From: Comamonadaceae bacterium
GTDB lineage: Bacteria; Pseudomonadota; Gammaproteobacteria; Burkholderiales; Burkholderiaceae_C
Assembly: GCA_009996515.1 (NCBI GenBank)
Contig: JAACZV010000003.1
Location: 205,854 to 269,853 of the forward strand
DNA: 64,000 nucleotides
Direction: 5' to 3'
Within the stretch, counting starts at the first letter, position 1; each line of letters opens with the position of its first letter. Below the pieces are notes generated by a model. The model was not told the origin of the DNA, did no database searches, and worked only from the letters and a program-made list of their open reading frames with translations. Positions 58,272 to 64,000 of this stretch are shown piece after piece. The position numbers were made by a program, and so were the translations under genes.

Positions 58272-58698
58272 CTGGGACCGCCCGTCGCCGTTCCTGCTGG
58301 CGCTGACGCCGGCGCGCGAGCACATCGACGGGCTGGGCCACACCAACAATGCCGTCTACGTGCAGTGGTGCGAGCAGGCGGGCTGGGCGCATTCCGAGGC
58401 GCTGGGCCTGAGCCTGGAGGACTACCGGCGCCTGGACCGCGCCATGGCCATACGCGAGGGCCACTACGACTACCTGCTGCCGTCCTTTGAGGGCGAGGCG
58501 CTGGTGCTGGGCACCTGGCTGACGGCCAGCGACGGCAAGTTGACGATGGAGCGGCGCTTCCAGCTGCGCCGCGCCAGTGATGGCGTCACGCTGGTGCGCG
58601 GGCGCTGGGCGCTGGTCTGCATAGAGATCAGCAGCGGCAAGCCGCGGCGCATGCCGGCGGAGTTTGTGGCCATCTATGACGCCGCCGTGGTGAGCTGA
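58264..58698 (+). CDS. Acyl-CoA thioesterase, 4HBT family
   Basis: A 144-residue hot-dog fold protein. HIDGLGHTNNAVYVQWCEQAG is the 4HBT signature with the Gly-His-Asn turn; the N-terminal start DWDRPSPFLLALTP is short. It overlaps the MksB gene by 8 bp and so is probably co-transcribed with the condensin genes, though a functional link is not evident. Substrate unknown. Confidence 0.87.
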   Translation: MNDWDRPSPFLLALTPAREHIDGLGHTNNAVYVQWCEQAGWAHSEALGLSLEDYRRLDRAMAIREGHYDYLLPSFEGEALVLGTWLTASDGKLTMERRFQLRRASDGVTLVRGRWALVCIEISSGKPRRMPAEFVAIYDAAVVS

Positions 58699-58702
58699 GC
58701 CG

Positions 58703-59212
58703 TCACTTGTAGGGACGCACACTGGACAGCGGGCCGAAGTCGAGCGCCTTGCGGCCGGCGTCCCACTGCAGAGGGCGCCAACAGGCCTGCATCTCGCTGC
58801 GCGGCATGTCCTCGGTGACCTTTTGGCCGCACAAGGGGCCGCCCACCGCGAGCCAGAGCCTGCGTCGCTCCACGCGCATGCCTTCGGCGCCGTGCTCGAA
58901 GACAGGCTTCGCGCCGCCCGCCGCCGTGCCGAGGAAGATCCGCACCGATCCGCCTCCCGCGCCGTTGAACAAGGATTCCGCGCCTTCGCATTCGAAGGCC
59001 CCGGTGTAGATCACATGGTCGTCCCGGCCGTCGCCGTCCACGTCCACGGTGCCGACCAGGCCGGGTGAGGCGCCTGGCTTGCCCCCCGCGGCGCGACAGT
59101 CCGCGCTCATGGCGTCGACGACGGCGCGGACCGGCGAAGGCAAGGGCGGTGCGGCAAGCGCGCTTGACAGGGCCAGCGTGAGCCAGGTGACGACGACGGG
59201 GACGGGGCGCAT
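58703..59212 (-). CDS. Exported hypothetical protein with calcium-loop-like motif
   Basis: A 169-residue protein with a signal peptide (VVTWLTLALSSALAAP) from the ATG at 59212. The segment VGTVDVDGDGRDDHVIYTG has the DxDGDGxxD loop of EF-hand/VCBS-type calcium sites, and two or more cysteines may form disulfides (DCRAAG, FECEGAE, LCGQ, ACW). I recognise no family with certainty. Likely periplasmic. It ends 4 bp from the convergent thioesterase stop. Confidence 0.75.
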   Translation of the reverse strand: MRPVPVVVTWLTLALSSALAAPPLPSPVRAVVDAMSADCRAAGGKPGASPGLVGTVDVDGDGRDDHVIYTGAFECEGAESLFNGAGGGSVRIFLGTAAGGAKPVFEHGAEGMRVERRRLWLAVGGPLCGQKVTEDMPRSEMQACWRPLQWDAGRKALDFGPLSSVRPYK

Positions 59213-59260
59213 GGCGGCGACTCTAAGGGGTTTGGCGTCCCTTCCGATGAAGTTTGTGAA

Positions 59261-59290
59261 TATACGTTTTGTATATGAATCGTATATAAT
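59261..59290 (+). promoter_or_regulatory. Promoter/operator of the ParD-like gene
   Basis: A perfect -10 (TATAAT) lies at 59285-59290, only 6 bp before the ATG, so transcription would start at or one base from the start codon. Overlapping it are inverted TATAC/GTATA half-sites (59261-59265, 59271-59275) and a further GTATA at 59282-59286. The AT content is far above the surroundings. The half-sites suit an autoregulating ribbon-helix-helix protein. No good -35 is seen. Confidence 0.65.
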
Positions 59291-59296
59291 GGCAGC

Positions 59297-59545
59297 ATGG
59301 GAATCGTCAAAATCTCCGATCCGCTGCACGAGAGCCTGCGCGTTGCCAGCCAGGCCTTGTCGCGTTCCATCAATGCCCAGGCCGAGCACTGGATGCGCAT
59401 CGGCATGCTGGCCGAACTGCATCCTCAGCTCAGCCACAGCGAGCTCTGCCAGCTGCTGATCCGCGCCGAGCAGGAGGGCGGGCTGGACCTGGCGCGGCTG
59501 GCGGGCTGGCCCCAGCAACCCAAGGCCAGGGCGGTCCGGGCATGA
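59297..59545 (+). CDS. ParD-like ribbon-helix-helix protein
   Basis: An 82-residue protein of the ParD-like family. The N-terminal strand VKISDPLHESLR followed by helices (ASQALSRSINAQAEHWMRIG) is a ribbon-helix-helix DNA-binding fold. The C-terminal half is a second helical region. It is preceded by a promoter with no room for a leader, so the mRNA looks leaderless. The stop overlaps the ATG of a methionine aminopeptidase gene (ATGA). This pairing is known from other proteobacteria, but no toxin is apparent. It may repress its own operon. Confidence 0.82.
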   Translation: MGIVKISDPLHESLRVASQALSRSINAQAEHWMRIGMLAELHPQLSHSELCQLLIRAEQEGGLDLARLAGWPQQPKARAVRA

Positions 59546-60342
59546 AGAGCATCAAGCTGCGCACGCCCGAGGAAGTCGCCAAGGCCCGCAAGGCCGGCCA
59601 CCTGATCGCCGAGGTGCTGGCGATGCTGAAGCCGCATGTGGTGCCCGGCGTCACGACCGAGGAACTGGATGACCTCTGCCGCGACTACATCGTCGGCACG
59701 CTGAAGTGCATCCCGTCCAACGTCGGCTACCACGGCTTCCCCAAGACGGCCTGCATCTCGCCCAACCATGTGGTCTGCCACGGCATCCCGTCCAGGGACA
59801 AGAAGCTGAAGAAGGGCGATATCGTCAACGTGGACGTGACGCTCACGACCCCGGACGGCTGGTACGGCGACAGCAGCCGCATGTTCATCGTCGGCGAGAC
59901 CAATGTGCTGGCGCGCCGCCTGGTGATGACGACCTACGAGGCCTTGCGCGCCGGCATACGCCAGGTGCGCCCGGGCGCGACGCTGGGCGACGTGGGCCAT
60001 GCCATCCAGAAGGTGGCGCATGCGGCCGGCTTCAGCGTCGTGCGCGAGTACGGCGGCCATGGCATCGGCGACATCTATCACGACGACCCGCATGTCAACC
60101 ACTTTGGCCGCCCGGGCGAGGGCCTGAAGCTGCAGGAGGGCATGATCTTCACCATCGAGCCCATGATCAACGCGGGCGGCGCCGCCATCCGCGAACTGAA
60201 CGACGGCTGGACGGTGGTCACGCGCGACCGTTCGCTGTCGGCGCAGTGGGAGCACATGGTGGCCGTGACCCGGGACGGCTTCGAGATCCTGACGCCCTGG
60301 CCGGACGGCCTGGGCGAGTACCCGGCGATCAGCGAGGACTGA
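59542..60342 (+). CDS. map: Methionine aminopeptidase, type I
   Basis: A 266-residue metalloprotease removing initiator methionine. Metal ligands can be seen: two Asp in VNVDVTLT and YGDSSRMF, His in GGHGIGDIYHDDP, Glu in FTIEPMI, and Glu in SAQWEHMV. The fold is complete and type I, lacking the 60-residue insert of type II. It is tied to the ParD-like gene by a four-base overlap, so this may be a second Map under stress-type control. Bacteria usually also carry a map gene next to rpsB; that is not in this window. Confidence 0.94.
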   Translation: MKSIKLRTPEEVAKARKAGHLIAEVLAMLKPHVVPGVTTEELDDLCRDYIVGTLKCIPSNVGYHGFPKTACISPNHVVCHGIPSRDKKLKKGDIVNVDVTLTTPDGWYGDSSRMFIVGETNVLARRLVMTTYEALRAGIRQVRPGATLGDVGHAIQKVAHAAGFSVVREYGGHGIGDIYHDDPHVNHFGRPGEGLKLQEGMIFTIEPMINAGGAAIRELNDGWTVVTRDRSLSAQWEHMVAVTRDGFEILTPWPDGLGEYPAISED

Positions 60343-60381
60343 GCGCTGCGCCGCGAGCCCGCGCCGCCTGGGCGGGCGGGT

Positions 60382-61131
60382 TCAGTTGCGCGCGTGCGTG
60401 ACGCGGTAGCCGGCCAGGCCCGGCAGCTCCGGCAGCCGGCGGGCAAAGCGCGACAGCGTCTCGCTTTGGTAGTTGCGCTGGGCGGTGCAGACGAAGCGCC
60501 ACTCCTGGCGGTCGCCCGTGCACTCGATGCTGACCGAGCCCGGCGCGAAGTCATAACCCAGCGCCGCCGCGAAGGCGACCAGCTCGGCCTGCTCGAAGCT
60601 GCGCCCCGGCTGGCCCTGCAGCTGCACCGCGATGGCCGGATGCGAGGGCAGGGCGGCCTCCAGCTTGGCGCCCCACATCATCAGCGACGCGCACAGCAGC
60701 GTCAGCGCGATGGCCGCGAAATAAAAGCCCATGCCCAGCAGAATGCCGATGGCCGAGGCCGCCCAGATGGAGGCCGCCGTCGTCAGGCCGGAAATGTTCA
60801 TGCCCTCGCGCATGATGACGCCGGCGCACAGAAAGCCTATGCCGGTGACCACGCCCTGGATGACGCGCGTCGGGTCCATCAGCGGCGCCACGGCGGCCGG
60901 GCCGCTGCCGCCGAACCACTGGTGCGGCAGCCCCAGCAGCACGATGACGGCGGTGGAGGCCATGCAGACCAGGGCGTAGGTCCGCATGCCGGCCGCGCGG
61001 CCGTGGAAGGCCCGTTCGTAGCCCAGCACCAGGCCCAACAAGCCCGCGCCGACCAGGTGCATCAGCACCAGCAGATTGGCCTGCCATTGCGGCAGGCTCC
61101 AGTAACGCAGCAGCTGCTCGGTTTCGATCAT
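60382..61131 (-). CDS. MgtC/SapB family membrane protein
   Basis: A 249-residue protein with about five predicted transmembrane helices in the first 150 residues. The MgtC signature is LLGLVLGYERAFHGRAAGMRTYALV, shortened here to GYERAFHGRAAGMRT, then GIGFLCAGVIMREG and GLTTAASIWAASAIGILLG. A C-terminal soluble ACT-like domain follows. MgtC proteins in pathogens affect magnesium adaptation and F-ATPase; in environmental bacteria the role is open. It is convergent with map. Confidence 0.9.
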   Translation of the reverse strand: MIETEQLLRYWSLPQWQANLLVLMHLVGAGLLGLVLGYERAFHGRAAGMRTYALVCMASTAVIVLLGLPHQWFGGSGPAAVAPLMDPTRVIQGVVTGIGFLCAGVIMREGMNISGLTTAASIWAASAIGILLGMGFYFAAIALTLLCASLMMWGAKLEAALPSHPAIAVQLQGQPGRSFEQAELVAFAAALGYDFAPGSVSIECTGDRQEWRFVCTAQRNYQSETLSRFARRLPELPGLAGYRVTHARN

Positions 61132-61240
61132 GGATGAGAAGACGGACGAGGCCAGCCCGGCCCCGCGCCCACGCTAACCCAGTTGCCGCCGGGGCGCCAG
61201 CGCGGCCAAGCTAGGGCCTGCTGCCGTAGGTGAACCGGCC

Positions 61241-61657
61241 CTAGGCCAGCGCCGCCATCCGCTCGACGAGCACGCAGCGCACCCATTGGCGGGCGGTGAT
61301 CTGCGCCGTCTGCGCGAGCAGGAATTCCTCGGCCTGGGAATTGGGCGTCTCGAACTCGAAGCCGCAGAGCTGCACGATGCGGCTCAGCGGCCGGCTCCAG
61401 ACGCGGCGCACGTCGGCGCTGAACAGCGGCACGCCTTCGTCCTCGCCCAGCAGCAGGCGCATCTCGTAGTGCCTGGCCTCCAGCGCCGGCTCGGCCGCCG
61501 CCAGGATCTGCAGGCCGGCCTCGCTGAGGTCGACCACGACACCGCCACGCGCCGCCGACAGGCCTTCGGGCTTGATGACCCAGACCGGCAGCTGCTCGTG
61601 GGCATCGGGCACGAGGAAGAACTCGACGCGGGGGAAGCGGCGCTGGTCAATCGACAT
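61241..61657 (-). CDS. PilZ domain protein
   Basis: A 138-residue single-domain PilZ protein, predicted to bind cyclic di-GMP. The two binding motifs are present: RRxxR as DQRRFPRVEF and the DxSxxG as VDLSEAGLQI. The window also contains a diguanylate cyclase (4910) and oligoribonuclease, which together make, sense and clear this messenger, but they are far apart. No effector domain is fused. The output target is unknown. Confidence 0.83.
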   Translation of the reverse strand: MSIDQRRFPRVEFFLVPDAHEQLPVWVIKPEGLSAARGGVVVDLSEAGLQILAAAEPALEARHYEMRLLLGEDEGVPLFSADVRRVWSRPLSRIVQLCGFEFETPNSQAEEFLLAQTAQITARQWVRCVLVERMAALA

Positions 61658-61750
61658 GGTGGGCTCCTGATGCGTTGGCGAACGGCATCAGAGCATCCTC
61701 GAATGACAGCCGCTTGTCAGCGCTGGCGCCGTCCCCCGAATCGACTTCGG

Positions 61751-62473
61751 TCAAACCGCCAGCAGTTCGACCTCGAACAGCAGCGTCGCGTTGGGCGGGA
61801 TCACGCCGCCGGCGCCGTGGGCGCCATAGCCCAGCTCGGGCGGCAGCACCAGCATGCGCGTGCCCCCCACCTTCATGCCCTGCACGCCCTCGTCCCAGCC
61901 GGCGATGACCTCACCGCCGCCCAGCTTGAACTTGAAGGGCTGGCCGCGGTCCTTGCTGGAGTCGAACTTCTTGCCGCGCATGCCGTCCTTGTAGAGCCAG
62001 CCGGTGTAGTGCACCGACACGCGCTGGCCCTTGGTGGCCTCGGCGCCCGCGCCGACGGCGCGGTCCTCGTACTGCAGGCCGCTGGAGGTCGTCTGCAGGT
62101 TCAGATCGACGGGCTCGGGGCCGCCGGCCAGGCCCAGCAGCTCGACCTCGAAGCACAGCGTGGCATTGGGCGGGATGACGCCGCCGGCGCCGCGCGCGCC
62201 ATAGCCCAGCTGGGCCGGGATGATCAGCGTGCGCTTGCCGCCGATTCTCATGCCCTGCACGCCCTCGTCCCAGCCGCGGATGACCATGCCGGCGCCCAGC
62301 TCGAACTCGAAGGGCTCGCGGCGGTCCAGGCTGGAGTCGAACTTGGTCGTGCGGGCGCCGTCGACCCACAGCCAGCCGGTGTAGTGGACGGTGACGTCGT
62401 GGCCGGCCGCGGCCTGCTTGCCGTCACCTTCGACGCTGTCTTCGTACTGCAGGCCGCTGGGCATGGTGTTCAT
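61751..62473 (-). CDS. Tandem FKBP-type peptidyl-prolyl isomerase
   Basis: A 240-residue protein with two FKBP domains in tandem (about residues 20-115 and 140-240). Each has VHYTGWL, a KFDSS loop, then GWDEGVQGM and [17 protein letters not shown]. No signal peptide is seen, so it is cytoplasmic. A single FKBP domain is the norm for such small proteins; a duplication within the gene is the likely origin. It would catalyse cis-trans proline isomerisation and act as a folding aid. Confidence 0.92.
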   Translation of the reverse strand: MNTMPSGLQYEDSVEGDGKQAAAGHDVTVHYTGWLWVDGARTTKFDSSLDRREPFEFELGAGMVIRGWDEGVQGMRIGGKRTLIIPAQLGYGARGAGGVIPPNATLCFEVELLGLAGGPEPVDLNLQTTSSGLQYEDRAVGAGAEATKGQRVSVHYTGWLYKDGMRGKKFDSSKDRGQPFKFKLGGGEVIAGWDEGVQGMKVGGTRMLVLPPELGYGAHGAGGVIPPNATLLFEVELLAV

Positions 62474-62584
62474 GGGGAATCCTTGAGTGGGGGAAAGCGG
62501 TGGATTGTCGCCCCGGCGGCGTGCGGCGATATGCTGCGCCGCGACCCGCTCGGGTGATGACGGGCACGAATCGCCAGCCCGTTG

Positions 62585-62611
62585 AAGACAGCCAAGACAG
62601 CCAAGACAGCG
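62585..62611. repeat. Short tandem repeat, three 9-bp units
   Basis: AAGACAGCC occurs three times in a row, the last with a final G. It lies just before the ribosome-binding site of the ankyrin-like gene. If translation began at an upstream in-frame codon, the repeat would encode QDS units. It may be length-variable by slippage. Confidence 0.7.
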
Positions 62612-62625
62612 AGAGGAGCCGCGCC

Positions 62626-62997
62626 ATGTCGTCGGGTGGAAACTGGAAAGAGATGTACCTCGCGGCCTGCGAGGGGGACATCGAGCTGGTTCGGTATCAC
62701 GTCCGTCACGGGGTGGACGTGAACTACGCGCACCCCGAGTTCCTGTCCACGCCCTTGGTGGCCTGCATCCTTGCCAAGCGCGAGGCCGTGGCCGAGTTTC
62801 TGATCGACTCTGGAGCCAACATCCACCTGCCCTCCGAGTTCGACGGCGTCAACCCGGTACAGGCCGCCCGGCAGGCCGGGCTCATGCGGCTGCACCAGCG
62901 CTTGCTGGAGCTCGGTGCCGTGGAGCCGCCGGCTGCCGGGCAGGCGGTTGAAGGGCGCCCCTGGTGGCGATCGCTGTTCGGAAGAGGTGCTGCCTAG
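62626..62997 (+). CDS. Ankyrin-repeat-like small protein
   Basis: A 123-residue protein with two to three ankyrin-type repeats: [39 protein letters not shown] and [21 protein letters not shown]. The ATG at 62626 is chosen, with AGGAG at 62614-62618; in-frame ATGs at 62500 and 62557 would add a QDS-repeat leader. Ankyrin repeats bind other proteins; the partner is unknown. Confidence 0.82.
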   Translation: MSSGGNWKEMYLAACEGDIELVRYHVRHGVDVNYAHPEFLSTPLVACILAKREAVAEFLIDSGANIHLPSEFDGVNPVQAARQAGLMRLHQRLLELGAVEPPAAGQAVEGRPWWRSLFGRGAA

Positions 62998-63039
62998 CTG
63001 GCGCGAGGTGGGGGACTCACTGGCGGCCATGGCGGTCGA

Positions 63040-63921
63040 TCAGGCGGGAGCGCCCTCAGAACCGCAGGCCGCTGCCCACAAGGGGACCAGGGCGGCCAGC
63101 GTCTCGGCGAGCGTAGAACTGCCCGCCGGCAGCGGGGCGAGGCCCAGCCGCGTCGCGGCCTCGCGCAGCCTGGCGGCCGGGTCGCCCAGGTCCAGCGCCG
63201 CCGCGCCGTTCTGCTTGGACAGCTTGTGCCCGTCCGCCGCCAGCACCAGCGGCGTGTGCAGATAGCGCGGCGTGGGCAGGCCCAGGGCGCGCTGCAGCGC
63301 GATCTGGCGCGGCGTGTTGTCGGCCAGGTCCGCGCCGCGCACGACGTCGGTGATGCCTTGTTCGGCATCGTCCACGACGACGGCGAGCTGGTAGGCCCAC
63401 AGGCCGTCGGCGCGCTTGAGCACGAAGTCGCCCACCTCGGCCTGCAGCTCCTGCGACTGCGGGCCCAGGCGCCGGTCCCGCCAGTCCACCCGCCCCTGCA
63501 CGCGCAAGCGCCAGGCGCGCGCCGGGCGGCCGTGGGTGCCCTGGCGGCAGGTGCCGGGGTAGACCAGCTCGCCATGCTTGGGCCGGGGGCCGGCGGCTGC
63601 CGCGATCTCGGCGCGCGTGCAGGCGCAGCCATAGGCCTGGCCGGCGGCGACCAGCCGCTCCAGCGCCGCCTGGTAGAGCGCGCCGCGGCGCGACTGCCAG
63701 ACGGGCGGCTCGTCCGGCAGCAGGCCCAGCGCGGCGAGCTGGCCGAGGATGAACTCATCCATGCCCGGCGGGCAGCGCGGGCCGTCCACGTCCTCGATGC
63801 GCACCAGCCATTGGCCGCGGTGCGCGCGCGCGTCCAGCCAGCTGGCCAGCGCGGCGACGAGCGAGCCGGCGTGCAGCGGGCCGGTGGGCGAGGGGGCGAA
63901 GCGGCCGCGGTAGGCGGTCAC
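63040..63921 (-). CDS. gluQRS: Glutamyl-Q tRNA(Asp) synthetase
   Basis: GluQRS charges glutamate onto queuosine in the anticodon of tRNA-Asp, without an anticodon-binding domain of its own. The 293-residue length fits. The HIGH-like motif is [14 protein letters not shown], the KMSKS-like motif is KLSKQNG, and the zinc site is the CACTRAE... YPGTCRQG pair. Start at GTG 63921 ([14 protein letters not shown]) as in other members; an upstream ATG to 63990 would add unconserved sequence. Its start overlaps the previous minus-strand gene's stop (GTGA). Confidence 0.93.
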   Translation of the reverse strand: MTAYRGRFAPSPTGPLHAGSLVAALASWLDARAHRGQWLVRIEDVDGPRCPPGMDEFILGQLAALGLLPDEPPVWQSRRGALYQAALERLVAAGQAYGCACTRAEIAAAAGPRPKHGELVYPGTCRQGTHGRPARAWRLRVQGRVDWRDRRLGPQSQELQAEVGDFVLKRADGLWAYQLAVVVDDAEQGITDVVRGADLADNTPRQIALQRALGLPTPRYLHTPLVLAADGHKLSKQNGAAALDLGDPAARLREAATRLGLAPLPAGSSTLAETLAALVPLWAAACGSEGAPA

Positions 63922-64000
63922 AACAGCAGGCCCTCGTGCTGCTCCAGCAGGGCCCGCTGCGTGGCCGGGCCGCGCAGCTTCTCTATCCACCAGGCCAGCG
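63918..64000 (-). CDS. C-terminal fragment of an unidentified gene, cut by window edge
   Basis: The last 26 codons of a minus-strand gene read [14 protein letters not shown] and then [12 protein letters not shown] before a TGA at 63920-63918. The stop overlaps the gluQRS start (GTGA), so the two are coupled. Too little is visible to name the family. Confidence 0.55.
   Translation of the reverse strand, partial: LAWWIEKLRGPATQRALLEQHEGLLL

Noticed and set aside
55341..58349. A 1002-codon minus-strand open frame opposite mksB
   Set aside because: The SMC frame carries all ATPase motifs in the right order. The opposite frame is Leu/Ala/Gln/Arg-rich and shows no family feature.
53468..58698. 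Complete Wadjet (JetABCD) plasmid-defence system
   Set aside because: The fourth gene encoding the TOPRIM-type nuclease JetD/MksG is missing. The gene in its place is a 4HBT thioesterase.
59297..60342. Classical ParDE toxin-antitoxin module
   Set aside because: The downstream gene is a full methionine aminopeptidase with all five metal ligands, not a ParE/RelE toxin.

Overview
This window is about 64 kb of very GC-rich, densely packed bacterial chromosome. The gene content and the order alkA-like / accA / tilS / lysC / tRNA-Ser point to a betaproteobacterium of the order Burkholderiales. A Roseateles/Rubrivivax-like lineage is my best guess, from overall resemblance only. Stop-start overlaps of the ATGA or TGATG type are common and intergenic gaps are short. 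I saw no IS element, prophage, CRISPR array or rRNA.

Layout. 1-4.4 kb: housekeeping block (partial DNA glycosylase, accA, tilS, lysC, tRNA-Ser(GCT) with a terminator). 4.4-13.1 kb: a CHASE-PAS-GGDEF diguanylate cyclase, fdhD, a PaiB-like flavin protein, DUF72, ETF-ubiquinone oxidoreductase, an SDR, a YceH-family protein and a thioesterase. 13.1-19.6 kb: a TonB-dependent receptor divergent from two adjacent cyanophycinase genes (one with a signal peptide, one without) and two small genes; this looks like a cyanophycin/peptide scavenging locus. 19.6-22.9 kb: YbaK, DUF1289, a DsbA-type isomerase, and an MHS-type transporter behind a strongly structured leader. 23-30.3 kb: a complete sucrose locus: LacI regulator, perfect operator palindrome, TonB-dependent receptor, fructokinase, MFS sugar transporter and sucrose phosphorylase. 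The logic is sucrose crossing the outer membrane, then the inner membrane, then phosphorolysis to glucose-1-phosphate plus fructose, then fructose phosphorylation.

30.4-45 kb: a histidine kinase divergent from a periplasmic binding protein, SDR enzymes (one lacking the canonical catalytic Tyr/Lys), a penicillin-acylase-family hydrolase, a CsgG-like/SH3 protein, and a minus-strand cluster M48 protease / pterin dehydratase / rsgA / DUF3047, then orn and a pabB-pabC fusion. 45-53.4 kb: a DEAD-box helicase with a long leader and a GFxPRxDR repeat tail, a GNAT enzyme, an NAD(P)-binding protein divergent from a LysR regulator, a cold-shock/DUF1294 membrane protein, metabolic enzymes, and a PEP-CTERM L-type lectin.

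53.5-58.3 kb: a three-gene condensin operon of the MksF-MksE-MksB type with no MksG/JetD nuclease beside it; this is the most unusual system in the window. 59.3-60.3 kb: a ParD-like ribbon-helix-helix protein, apparently translated from a leaderless mRNA and overlapping a methionine aminopeptidase gene. The end holds MgtC, PilZ, tandem-FKBP, ankyrin-like and gluQRS genes. Function calls rest on motif recognition by eye; no database search was run.
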